From Lophius americanus (taxonomy: Eukaryota; Chordata; Actinopteri; Lophiiformes; Lophiidae), in assembly GCA_037951165.1 (NCBI GenBank), contig JBBDHG010000105.1:172001-236000 (forward strand): a stretch of 64,000 bases of DNA, given 5' to 3'. Under the pieces are notes generated by a model. The model saw nothing but the letters and a program-made list of their open reading frames with translations. It did not search any database and had not been told where the DNA came from. Below are positions 12,767-25,100 of this stretch, in pieces; position 1 is the stretch's first letter; the number at the start of each line of letters is the position of its first letter. The position numbers and the translations under genes are program-made.

Positions 12767-13688
12767 TTGACCCTGATGTGGGTGGGTTTGAACTCTATGT
12801 GGCCAGGTTTGACCCCTATGTGGCTGGGCTTGACCCTATGTGGCCGGGTTTGACCCCTTTGTGGCTGGGTTTGACCCCTTTTTGGACGTATTTGAACCCT
12901 CTGTGGCTGAGTATAATCCTTTGTGGCTGGGTTTGACCCAATTGTGGCTGGGGTTGACCCTGATGTGGCTGGATTTGACCCCTTTGTGGCTGGATTTGAA
13001 CCCTTTTTGGATGGGTTTGAACCCTATGTGGCTGAGTATAATCCTTTGTGGCTGGGTTTGACCCCATTGTGGCTGGGGTTGACCCTGATGTGGCTGGGTT
13101 TGACCCCTTTGAGGCTGGGTTTTACCCCTTTTTGGATGGGTTTGAACCCTATGTCGGTGGGTTTGAACTCTATGTGGCCGGGTTTGACCCCTATGTGGCT
13201 TGGCTTGACCCTGATGTGGGTGGGTTTGAACTCTATGTGGCCAGGTTTGACCCCTATGTGGCTGGGCTTGACCCTATGTGGCCGGGTTTGACCCCTTTGT
13301 GGCTGGGTTTGACCCCTTTTTGGACGTATTTGAACCCTCTGTGGCTGAGTATAATCCTTTGTGGCTGGGTTTGACCCAATTGTGGCTGGGGTTGACCCTG
13401 ATGTGGCTGGATTTGACCCCTTTGTGGCTGGATTTGAACCCTTTTTGGATGGGTTTGAACCCTATGTGGCTGAGTATAATCCTTTGTGGCTGGGTTTGAC
13501 CCCATTGTGGCTGGGGTTGACCCTGATGTGGCTGGGTTTGACCCCTTTGAGGCTGGGTTTTACCCCTTTTTGGATGGGTTTGAACCCTATGTCGGTGGGT
13601 TTGAACTCTATGTGGCCGGGTTTGACCCCTATGTGGCTTGGCTTGACCCTGATGTGGGTGGGTTTGAACTCTATGTGGCCAGGTTTGA
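12767..13688. repeat. Cleanest 438-bp higher-order repeat of block A (about 2.1 copies)
   Basis: Sequence from 12767 to 13250 corresponds to 13205-13688 at a constant offset of 438 bp, with no length change that I can see. 438 equals 18 monomers of 21 bp plus 3 of 20 bp, and each copy holds one GGACGTA anchor. I take this as the type example of the block A higher-order unit. Confidence 0.85.
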
Positions 13689-14127
13689 ACCCTATGTGGC
13701 TGAGCTTGACCCTGATGTGGCTGGGTTTGACCCCTTTGTGGCTGGGTTTGACCCCTTTTTGGATGGGTTTGAACCCTATGTGGCTGAGTATAATCCATTG
13801 TGGCTGGGTTTGACCCCATTGTGGCTGGGGTTGACCCTGATGTGGCTGGGTTTGACCACTTTGAGGCTGGGTTTTACCCCTTTTTGGATGGGTTTGAACC
13901 CTATGTCGGTGGGTTTGAACTCTATGTGGCCGGGTTTGACCCCTATGTGGCTTGGCTTGACCCTGATGTGGGTGGGTTTGAACTCTATGTGGCCAGGTTT
14001 GAACCCTATGTGGCTGAGCTTGACCCTGATGTGGCTGGGTTTGACCCCTTTGTGGCTGGGTTTGACCCCTTTATGGATGGGTTTGAACCCTATGTGGCCC
14101 AGCATAATCCATTGTGGCTGGGATTGA
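13500..14127. repeat. 314-bp higher-order repeat, two copies
   Basis: 13501 onward matches 13815 onward at an offset of 314 bp (14 monomers of 21 bp plus one of 20 bp). The same 314-bp pairing appears in many places in block A, including 4111/4425, 7391/7705, 8497/8811, 20237/20551, 22471/22785, 25063/25377, 26254/26568 and 28406/28720. It is the commonest sub-block of that family. Confidence 0.8.
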
Positions 14128-15237
14128 CCCCATTGTGGCTGGGGTTGACCCTGATGTGGCTGGGTTTGACCACTTTGTGGCTGGGTTTGACCCCTTTTTG
14201 GATGGGTTTGAACCCTATATGGCTGAGCATCATCCATTGTGGCTGGGTTTGACCCCATTGTGGCTGGGTTTGACCCCATTGTGGCTGCGGTTGACCCTGA
14301 TGTGGCTGGGTTTGAACCCTTTGAGGCTGGGTTTTACCCCTTTTTGGATGGGTTTGAACCCTATGTCGGTCGGTTTGAACTCTATGTGGCCGGGTTTGAC
14401 CCCTATGTGGCTTGGCTTGACCCTGATGTGGGTGGGTTTGAACTCTATGTGGCCAGGTTTGACCCCATTGTGGCTGGGGTTGACCCTGATGTGGCTGGAT
14501 TTGACCCCTTTGTGGCTGGATTTGAACCCTTTTTGGATGGGTTTGAACCCTATGTGGCTGAGTATAATCCTTTGTGGCTGGGTTTGACCCCATTGTGGCT
14601 GGGGTTGACCCTGATGTGGCTGGGTTTGACCCCTTTGAGGCTGGGTTTTACCCCTTTTTGGATGGGTTTGAACCCTATGTCGGTGGGTTTGAACTCTATG
14701 TGGCCGGGTTTGACCCCTATGTGGCTTGGCTTGACCCTGATGTGGGTGGGTTTGAACTCTATGTGGCCAGGTTTGAACCCTAAATGGCTGAGCTTGACCC
14801 TGATGTGGCTGGGTTTGACCCCTTTGTGGCTGGGTTTGACCCCTTTTTGGATGGGTTTGAACCCTATGTGGCCCAGCATAATCCATTGTGGCTGGGATAG
14901 ACCCCATTGTGGCTGGGGTTGACCCTGATGTGGCTGGGTTTGACCTCTTTGTGGCTGGGTTTGACCCCTTTTTGGATGGGTTTGAACCCTATATTGCTGA
15001 GCATCATCCATTGTGGCTGGGTTTGACCCCATTGTGGCTGGGGTTGACCCTGATGTGGCTGGGTTTGACCCCTTTGTGGCTGGGTTTGACCCCTTTTTTG
15101 GATGGGTTTGAACACTATGTCGGTGGGTTTGAACTCTATGTGGCCGAGTTTGAACCCTATGTGGCTGGGCTTGACCCTGATGTGGGTGGGTTTGAACTCT
15201 ATGTGGCCAGGTTTGACCCCTATGTGGCTGGGCTTCA

Positions 15238-18200
15238 CCCTATGTGGCCGGGTTTGACCCCTTTGTGGCTGGGTTTGACCCCTTTTTGGACGTATTTGAA
15301 CCCTCTGTGGCTGAGTATAATCCTTTGTGGCTGGGTTTGACCCAATTGTGGCTGGGGTTGACCCTGATGTGGCTGGATTTGACCCCTTTGTGGCTGGATT
15401 TGAACCCTTTTTGGATGGGTTTGAACCCTATGTGGCTGAGTATAATCCTTTGTGGCTGGGTTTGACCCCATTGTGGCTGGGGTTGACCCTGATGTGGCTG
15501 GGTTTGACCCCTTTGAGGCTGGGTTTTACCCCTTTTTGGATGGGTTTGAACCCTATGTGGCTTGGCTTGACCCTGATGTGGGTGGGTTTGAACTCTATGT
15601 GGCCAGGTTTGAACCCTATGTGGCTGAGCTTGACCCTGATGTGGCTGGGTTTGACCCCTTTGTGGCTGGGTTTGACCCCTTTTTGAATGGGTTTGAACCC
15701 TATGTGGCTGAGCATAATCCATTGTGGCTGGGTTTGACCCCATTGTGGCTAGGGTTGACCCTGATGTGGCTGGGTTTGACCCCTTTGAGGCTGGGTTTTA
15801 CCCCTTTTTGGATGGGTTTGAACCCTATGTGGCCGAGTTTGAACCCTATGTGGCTGGGCTTGACCCTGATGTGGGTGGGTTTGAACTCTATGTGGCCAGG
15901 TTTGACCCCTATGTGGCTGGGCTTGACCCTATGTGGCCGGGTTTGACCCCTTTGTGGCTGGGTTTGACCCCTTTTTGGACGTATTTGAACCCTCTGTGGC
16001 TGAGTATAATCCTTTGTGGCTGGGTTTGAACCAATTGTGGCTGGGGTTGACCCTGATGTGGCTGGATTTGACACCTTTGTGGCTGGATTTGAACCCTTTT
16101 TGGATGGGTTTGAACCCTATGTGGCTGAGTATAATCCTTTGTGGCTGGGTTTGACCCCATTGTGGCTGGGGTTGACCCTGATGTGGCTGGGTTTGACCCC
16201 TTTGAGGCTGGGTTTTACCCCTTTTTGGATGGGTTTGAACCCTATGTGGCTTGGCTTGACCCTGATGTGGGTGGGTTTGAACTCTATGTGGCCAGGTTTG
16301 AACCCTATGTGGCTGAGCTTGACCCTGATGTGGCTGGGTTTGACCCCTTTGTGGCTGGGTTTGACCCCTTTTTGAATGGGTTTGAACCCTATGTGGCTGA
16401 GCATAATCCATTGTGGCTGGGTTTGACCCCATTGTGGCTAGGGTTGACCCTGATGTGGCTGGGTTTGACCCCTTTGAGGCTGGGTTTTACCCCTTTTTGG
16501 ATGGGTTTAAACCCTATGTGGCTTGGCTTGACCCTGATGTGGGTGGGTTTGAACTCTATGTGGCCAGGTTTGAACCCTATGTGGCTGAGCTTGACCCTGA
16601 TGTGGCTGGGTTTGACCCCTTTGTGGCTGGGGTTGACCCCTTTTTGAATGGGTTTGAACCCTATGTGGCTGAGTATAATCCTTTGTGGCTGGGTTTGACC
16701 CCATTGTGGCTGGGGTTGACCCTGATGTGGCTGGGTTTGACCCCTTTGAGGCTGGGTTTTACCCCTTTTTGGATGGGTTTGAACCCTATGTGGCTTGGCT
16801 TGACCCTGATGTGGGTGGGTTTGAACTCTATGTGGCCAGGTTTGAACCCTATGTGGCTGAGCTTGACCCTGATGTGGCTGAGTTTGACCCCTTTGTGGCT
16901 GGGTTTGACCCCTTTTTTGGATGGGTTTGAACACTATGTCGGTGGGTTTGAACTCTATGTGGCCGAGTTTGAACCCTATGTGGCTGGGCTAGACCCTGAT
17001 GTGGGTGGGTTTGAACTCTATGTGGCCAGGTTTGACCCCTATGTGGCTGGGCTTCACCCTATGTGGCCGGGTTTGACCCCTTTGTGGCTGGGTTTGACCC
17101 CTTTTTGGACGTATTTGAACCCTCTGTGGCTGAGTATAATCCTTTGTGGCTGGGTTTGACCCAATTGTGGCTGGATTTGAACCCTTTTTGGATGGGTTTG
17201 AACCCTATGTGGCTGAGTATAATCCTTTGTGGCTGGGTTTGACCCCATTGTGGCTGGGGTTGACCCTGATGTGGCTGGGTTTGACCCCTTTGAGGCTGGG
17301 TTTTACCCCTTTTTGGATGGGTTTGAACCCTATGTGGCTTGGCTTGACCCTGATGTGGGTGGGTTTGAACTCTATGTGGCCAGGTTTGAACCCTATGTGG
17401 CTGAGCTTGACCCTGATGTGGCTGGGTTTGACCCCTTTGTGGCTGGGTTTGACCCCTTTTTTAATGGGTTTGAACCCTATGTGGCTGAGCATAATCCATT
17501 GTGGCTGGGTTTGACCCCATTGTGGCTAGGGTTGACCCTGATGTGGCTGGTTTGACCCCTTTGAGGCTGGGTTTTACCCCTTTTTGGATGGGTTTGAACC
17601 CTATGTCGGTGGGTTTGAACTCTCTGTGGCCGGGTTTGAACTCTATGTGCCCGAGTTTGAACCCTATGTGGCTGGGCTTGACCCTGATGTGGGTGGGTTT
17701 GAACTCTATGTGGCCAGGTTTGACCCCTATGTGGCTGGGCTTGACCCTATGTGGCCGGGTTTGACCCCTTTGTGGCTGGGTTTGACCCCTTTTTGGACGT
17801 ATTTGAACCCTCTGTGGCTGAGTATAATCCTTTGTGGCTGGGTTTGACCCAATTGTGGCTGGGGTTGACCCTGATGTGGCTGGATTTGACCCCTTTGTGG
17901 CTGGATTTGAACCCTTTTTGGATGGGTTTGAACCCTATGTGGCTGAGTATAATCCTTTGTGGCTGGGTTTGACCCCATTGTGGCTGGGGTTGACCCTGAT
18001 GTGGCTGGGTTTGACCCCTTTGAGGCTGGGTTTTACCCCTTTTTGGATGGGTTTGAACCCTATGTGGCTTGGCTTGACCCTGATGTGGGTGGGTTTGAAC
18101 TCTATGTGGCCAGGTTTGAACCCTATGTGGCTGAGCTTGACCCTGATGTGGCTGGGTATGACCCCTTTGTGGCTGGGTTTGACCCCTTTTTGAATGGGTT

Positions 18201-20260
18201 TGAACCCTATGTGGCTGAGCATAATCCATTGTGGCTGGGTTTGACCCCATTGTGGCTAGGGTTGACCCTGATGTGGCTGGGTTTGACCCCTTTGAGGCTG
18301 GGTTTTACCCCTTTTTGGATGGGTTTGAACCCTATGTGGCCGAGTTTGAACCCTATGTGGCTGGGCTTGACCCTGATGTGGGTGGGTTTGAACTCTATGT
18401 GGCCAGGTTTGACCCCTATGTGGCTGGGCTTGACCCTATGTGGCCGGGTTTGACCCCTTTGTGGCTGGGTTTGACCCCTTTTTGGACGTATTTGAACCCT
18501 CTGTGGCTGAGTATAATCCTTTGTGGCTGGGTTTGAACCAATTGTGGCTGGGGTTGACCCTGATGTGGCTGGATTTGACACCTTTGTGGCTGGATTTGAA
18601 CCCTTTTTGGATGGGTTTGAACCCTATATGGCTGAGTATAATCCTTTGTGGCTGGGTTTGACCCCATTGTGGCTGGGGTTGACCCTGATGTGGCTGGGTT
18701 TGACCCCTTTGAGGCTGGGTTTTACCCCTTTTTGGATGGGTTTGAACCCTATGTGGCTTGGCTTGACCCTGATGTGGGTGGGTTTGAACTCTATGTGGCC
18801 AGGTTTGAACCCTATGTGGCTGAGCTTGACCCTGATGTGGCTGGGTTTGACCCCTTTGTGGCTGGGTTTGACCCCTTTTTGAATGGGTTTGAACCCTATG
18901 TGGCTGAGCATAATCCATTGTGGCTGGGTTTGACCCCTTTGTGGCTAGGGTTGACCCTGATGTGGCTGGGTTTGACCCCTTTGAGGCTGGGTTTTACCCC
19001 TTTTTGGATGGGTTTAAACCCTATGTGGCTTGGCTTGACCCTGATGTGGGTGGGTTTGAACTCTATGTGGCCAGGTTTGAACCCTATGTGGCTGAGCTTG
19101 ACCCTGATGTGGCTGGGTTTGACACCTTTGTGGCTGGGTTTGACCCCTTTTTTGGATGGGTTTGAACACTATGTCGGTGGGTTTGAACTCTATGTGGCCG
19201 AGTTTGAACCCTATGTGGCTGGGCTAGACCCTGATGTGGGTGGGTTTGAACTCTATGTGGCCAGGTTTGACCCCTATGTGGCTGGGCTTCACCCTATGTG
19301 GCCGGGTTTGACCCCTTTGTGGCTGGGTTTGACCCCTTTTTGGACGTATTTGAACCCTCTGTGGCTGAGTATAATCCTTTGTGGCTGGGTTTGACCCAAT
19401 TGTGGCTGGGGTTGACCCTGATGTGGCTGGATTTGACCCCTTTGTGGCTGGATTTGAACCCTTTTTGGATGGGTTTGAACCCTATGTGGCTGAGTATAAT
19501 CCTTTGTGGCTGGGTTTGACCCCATTGTGGCTGGGGTTGACCCTGATGTGGCTGGGTTTGACCCCTTTGAGGCTGGGTTTTACCCCTTTTTGGATGGGTT
19601 TGAACCCTATGTGGCTTGGCTTGACCCTGATGTGGGTGGGTTTGAACTCTATGTGGCCAGGTTTGAACCCTATGTGGCTGAGCTTGACCCTGATGTGGCT
19701 GGGTTTGACCCCTTTGTGGCTGGGTTTGACCCCTTTTTGAATGGGTTTGAACCCTATGTGGCTGAGCATAATCCATTGTGGCTGGGTTTGACCCCATTGT
19801 GGCTAGGGTTGACCCTGATGTGGCTGGGTTTGACCCCTTTGAGGCTGGGTTTTACCCCTTTTTGGATGGGTTTGAACCCTATGTCGGTGGGTTTGAACTC
19901 TCTGTGGCCGGGTTTGAACTCTATGTGCCCGAGTTTGAACCCTATGTGGCTGGGCTTGACCCTGATGTGGGTGGGTTTGAACTCTATGTGGCCAGGTTTG
20001 ACCCCTATGTGGCTGGGCTTGACCCTATGTGGCCGGGTTTGACCCCTTTGTGGCTGGGTTTGACCCCTTTTTGGAGGTATTTGAACCCTCTGTGGCTGAG
20101 TATAATCCTTTGTGGCTGGGTTTGACCCAATTGTGGCTGGGGTTGACCCTGATGTGGCTGGATTTGACCCCTTTGTGGCTGGATTTGAACCCTTTTTGGA
20201 TGGGTTTGAACCCTATGTGGCTGAGTATAATCCTTTGTGGCTGGGTTTGACCCCATTGTG
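15238..20260. repeat. Nested higher-order array, periods about 689 bp and 2.3-2.5 kb
   Basis: A 689-bp step relates 15238-15823 to 15927-16512. The larger block recurs at offset 2507 (15238 to 17745) and, because the first copy holds one extra 272-bp sub-block near 16413-16684, at 2235 further right (17146 to 19381). A third partial copy follows at offset about 2278 (17584 to 19861, 17834 to 20112). Shared marks include TTTTTGAATGGG, CTTCACCCTATG at the block joints and TATGTGCCCGAG near 17644/19922. Confidence 0.8.
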
Positions 20261-22104
20261 GCTGGGGTTGACCCTGATGTGGCTGGGTTTGACCCCTTTG
20301 AGGCTGGGTTTTACCCCTTTTTGGATGGGTTTGAACCCTATGTCGGTGGGTTTGAACTCTATGTGGTCGGGTTTGACCCCTATGTGGCTTGGCTTGACCC
20401 TGATGTGGGTGGGTTTGAACTCTATGTGGCCAGGTTTGAACCCTATGTGGCTGAGCTTGACCCTGATGTGGCTGGGTTTGACCCCTTTGTGGCTGGGTTT
20501 GACCCCTTTTTGGATGGGTTTGAACCCTATGTGGCTGAGCATAATCCATTGTGGCTGGGTTTGACCCCATTGTGGCTGGGGTTGACCCTGATGTGGCTGG
20601 GTTTGACCCCTTTGAGGCTGGGTTTTACCCCTTTTTGGATGGGTTTGAACCCTATGTCGGTGGGTTTGAACTCTATGTGGCCGGGTTTGACCCCTATGTG
20701 GCTTGGCTTGACCCTGATGTGGGTGGGTTTGAACTCTATGTGGCCAGGTTTGAACCCTATGTGGCTGAGCTTGACCCTGATGTGGCTGGGTTTGACCCCT
20801 TTGTGGCTGGGTTTGACCCCTTTTTGGATGGGTTTGAACCCTATGTGGCCCAGCATAATCCATTGTGGCTGGGATAGACCCCATTGTGGCTGGGGTTGAC
20901 CCTGATGTGGCTGGGTTTGACCACTTTGTGGCTGGGTTTGACCCCTTTTTGGATGGGTTTGAACCCTATATGGCTGAACATCATCCATTGTGGCTGGGTT
21001 TGACCCCATTGTGGCTGGGGTTGACCCTGATGTGGCTGGGTTTGACCCCTTTGTGGCTGGGTTTTACCCCTTTTTGGATGGGTTTGAACCCTATGTGGCT
21101 TGGCTTGACCCTGATGTGGGTGGGTTTGAACTCTATGTGGCCAGGTTTGACCCCTATGTGGCTGGGCTTGACCCTATGTGGCCGGGTTTGACCCCTTTGT
21201 GGCTGGGTTTGACCCCTTTTTGGACGTATTTGAACCCTCTGTGGCTGAGTATAATCCTTTGTGGCTGGGTTTGACCCAATTGTGGCTGGGGTTGACCCTG
21301 ATGTGGCTGGATTTGACCCCTTTGTGGCTGGATTTGAACCCTTTTTGGATGGGTTTGAACCCTATGTGGCTGAGTATAATCCTTTGTGGCTGGGTTTGAC
21401 CCCATTGTGGCTGGGGTTGACCCTGATGTGGCTGGGTTTGACCCCTTTGAGGCTGGGTTTGAACCCTATGTCGGTGGGTTTGAACTCTATGTGGTCGGGT
21501 TTGACCCCTATGTGGCTTGGCTTGACCCTGATGTGGGTGGGTTTGAACTCTATGTGGCCAGGTTTGAACCCTATGTGGCTGAGCTTGACCCTGATGTGGC
21601 TGGGTTTGACCCCTTTGTGGCTGGGTTTGACCCCTTTTTGGATGGGTTTGAACCCTATGTGGCTGAGCATAATCCATTGTGGCTGGGTTTGACCCCATTG
21701 TGGCTAGGGTTGACCCTGATGTGGCTGGGTTTGACCCCTTTGAGGCTGGGTTTTACCCCTTTTTGGATGGGTTTGAACCCTATGTCGGTGGGTTTGAACT
21801 CTCTGTGGCCGGGTTTGACCCCTATGTTGCTTGGCTTGACCCTATGTGGCCGGGTTTGACCCCTTTGTGGCTGGGTTTGACCCCTTTTTGGACGTATTTG
21901 AACCCTTTGTGGCTGAGTATAATCCTTTGTGGCTGGGTTTAACCCAATTGTGGCTGGGGTTGACCCTGATGTGGCTGGATTTGACCCCTTTGTGGCTGGG
22001 TTTGAACCCTTTTTGGACGTATTTGAACCCTTTGTGGCTGAGTATAATCCTTTGTGGCTGGGTTTGACCCCATTGTAGCTGGGGTTGATCCTGATGTGGC
22101 TGGG

Positions 22105-25100
22105 TTTGACCCCTTTGAGGCTGGGTTTTACCCCTTTTTGGATGGGTTTGAACCCTATGTCGGTGGGTTTGAACTCTATGTGGCCGGGTTTGACCCCTAT
22201 GTGGCTTGGCTTGACCCTGATGTGGGTGGGTTTGAACTCTATGTGGCCAGGTTTGACCCCTATGTGGCTGGGCTTGACCCTATGTGGCCGGGTTTGACCC
22301 CTTTGTGGCTTGGTTTGACCCCTTTTTGGACGTATTTGAACCCTCTGTGGCTGAGTATAATCCTTTGTGGCTGGGGTTGACCCTGATGTGGCTGGATTTG
22401 ACCCCTTTGTGGCTGGATTTGAACCCTTTTTGGATGGGTTTGAACCCTATGTGGCTGAGTATAATCCTTTGTGGCTGGGTTTGACCCCATTGTGGCTGGG
22501 GTTGACCCTGATGTGGCTGGGTTTGATCCCTTTGAGGCTGGGTTTTACCCCTTTTTGGATGGGTTTGAACCCTATGTCGGTGGGTTTGAACTCTATGTGA
22601 CCGGGTTTGACCCCTATGTGGCTTGGCTTGACCCTGATGTGGGTGGGTTTGAACTCTATGTGGCCAGGTTTGAACCCTATGTGGCTGAGCTTGACCCTGA
22701 TGTGGCTGGGTTTGACCCCTTTGTGGCTGGGTTTGACCCCTTTTTGGATCGGTTTGAACCCTATGTGGCTGAGCATAATCCATTGTGGCTGGGTTTGACC
22801 CCATTGTGGCTAGGGTTTACCCTGATGTGGCTGGGTTTGACCCCTTTGAGGCTGGGTTTTACCCCTTTTTGGATGGGTTTGAACCCTATGTCGGTGGGTT
22901 TGACCCCTATGTGGCCGGGTTTGACCCCTATGTGGCTTGGCTTGACCCTGATGTGGGTGGGTTTGAACTCTATGTGGCCAGGTTTGAACCCTATGTGGCT
23001 GAGCTTGACCCTGATGTGGCTGGGTTTGACCCCTTTGTGGCTGGGTTTGACCCCTTTTTGGATGGGTTTGAACCCTATGTGGCCCAGCATAATCCATTGT
23101 GGCTGGGATTGACCCCATTGTGGCTGGGGTTGACCCTGATGTGGCTGGGTTTGACCACTTTGAGGCTGGGTTTGACCCCTTTTTGGATGGGTTTGAACCC
23201 TATATGGCTGAGCATCATCCATTGTGGCTGGGTTTGACCCCATTGTGGCTGGGGTTGACCCTGATGTGGCTGGGTTTGATCCCTTTGAGGCTGGGTTTGA
23301 CCCCTTTTTGGATGGGTTTGAACACTATGTCGGTGGGTTTGAACTCTATGTGGCCGAGTTTGAACCCTATGTGGCTGGGCTTGACCCTGATGTGGGTGGG
23401 TTTGAACTCTATGTGGCCAGGTTTGACCCCTATGTGGCTGGATTTGAACCCTTTTTGGATGGGTTTGAACCCTATGTGGCTGAGTATAATCCTTTGTGGC
23501 TGGGTTTGACCCCATTGTGGCTGGGGTTGACCCTGATGTGGCTGGGTTTGATCCCTTTGAGGCTGGGTTTTACCCCTTTTTGGATGGGTTTGAACCCTAT
23601 GTCGGTGGGTTTGAACTCTATGTGGCCGGGTTTGACCCCTATGTGGCTTGGCTTGACCCTGATGTGGGTGGGTTTGAACTCTATGTGGCCAGGTTTGAAC
23701 CCTATGTGGCTGAGCTTGACCCTGATGTGGCTGGGTTTGACCCCTTTGAGGCTGGGTTTTACCCCTTTTTGGATGGGTTTGAACCCTATGTGGCTTGGCT
23801 TGACCCTGATGTGGGTGGGTTTGAACTCTATGTGGCCAGGTTTGAACCCTATGTGGCTGAGCTTGACCCTGATGTGGCTGGGTTTGACCCCTTTGTGGCT
23901 GGGTTTGACCCCTTTTTGAATGGGTTTGAACCCTATGTGGCTGAGCATAATCCATTGTGGCTGGGTTTGACCCCATTGTGGCTAGGGTTGACCCTGATGT
24001 GGCTGGGTTTGACCCCTTTGAGGCTGGGTTTTACCCCTTTTTGGATGGGTTTGAACCCTATGTCGGTGGGTTTGAACTCTCTGTGGCCGGGTTTGAACCC
24101 TATGTGGCTGAGCTTGACCCTGATGTGGCTGGGTTTGACCCCTTTGTGGCTGGGTTTGACCCCTTTTTGGATGGGTTTGAACCCTATGTGGCCCAGCATA
24201 ATCCATTGTGGCTGGGATTGACCCCATTGTGGCTGGGGTTGACCCTGATGTGGCTGGGTTTGACCACTTTGTTGCTGGGTTTGACCCCTTTTTGGATGGG
24301 TTTGAACCCTATATGGCTGAGCATCATCCATTGTGGCTGGGTTTGACCCCATTGTGGCTGGGGTTGACCCTGATGTGGCTGGGTTTGACCCCTTTGTGGC
24401 TGGGTTTGACCCCTTTTTGGATGGGTTTGAACACTTTTTCGGTGGGTTTGAACTCTATGTGGCCGAGTTTGAACCCTATGTGGCTGGGCTTGACCCTGAT
24501 GTGGGTGGGTTTGAACTCTATGTGGCCAGGTTTGACCCCTATGTGGCTGGGCTTGACCCTATGTGGCCGGGTTTGACCCCTTTGTGGCTGGGTTTGACCC
24601 CTTTTTGGACGTATTTGAACCCTCTGTGGCTGAGTATAATCCTTTGTGGCTGGGTTTGACCCAATTGTGGCTGGGGTTGACCCTGATGTGGCTGGATTTG
24701 ACCCCTTTGAGGCTGGGTTTTACCCCTTTTTGGATGGGTTTGAACCCTATGTCGGTGGGTTTGAACTCTATGTGGCCGGGTTTGACCCCTATGTGGCTTG
24801 GCTTGACCCTGATGTGGGTGGGTTTGAACTCTATGTGGCCAGGTTTGACCCCTATGTGGCTGGGCTTGACCCTATGTGGCCGGGTTTGACCCCTTTGTGG
24901 CTTGGTTTGACCCCTTTTTGGACGTATTTGAACCCTCTGTGGCTGAGTATAATCCTTTGTGGCTGGGGTTGACCCTGATGTGGCTGGATTTGACCCCTTT
25001 GTGGCTGGATTTGAACCCTTTTTGGATGGGTTTGAACCCTATGTGGCTGAGTATAATCCTTTGTGGCTGGGTTTGACCCCATTGTGGCTGGGGTTGACCC

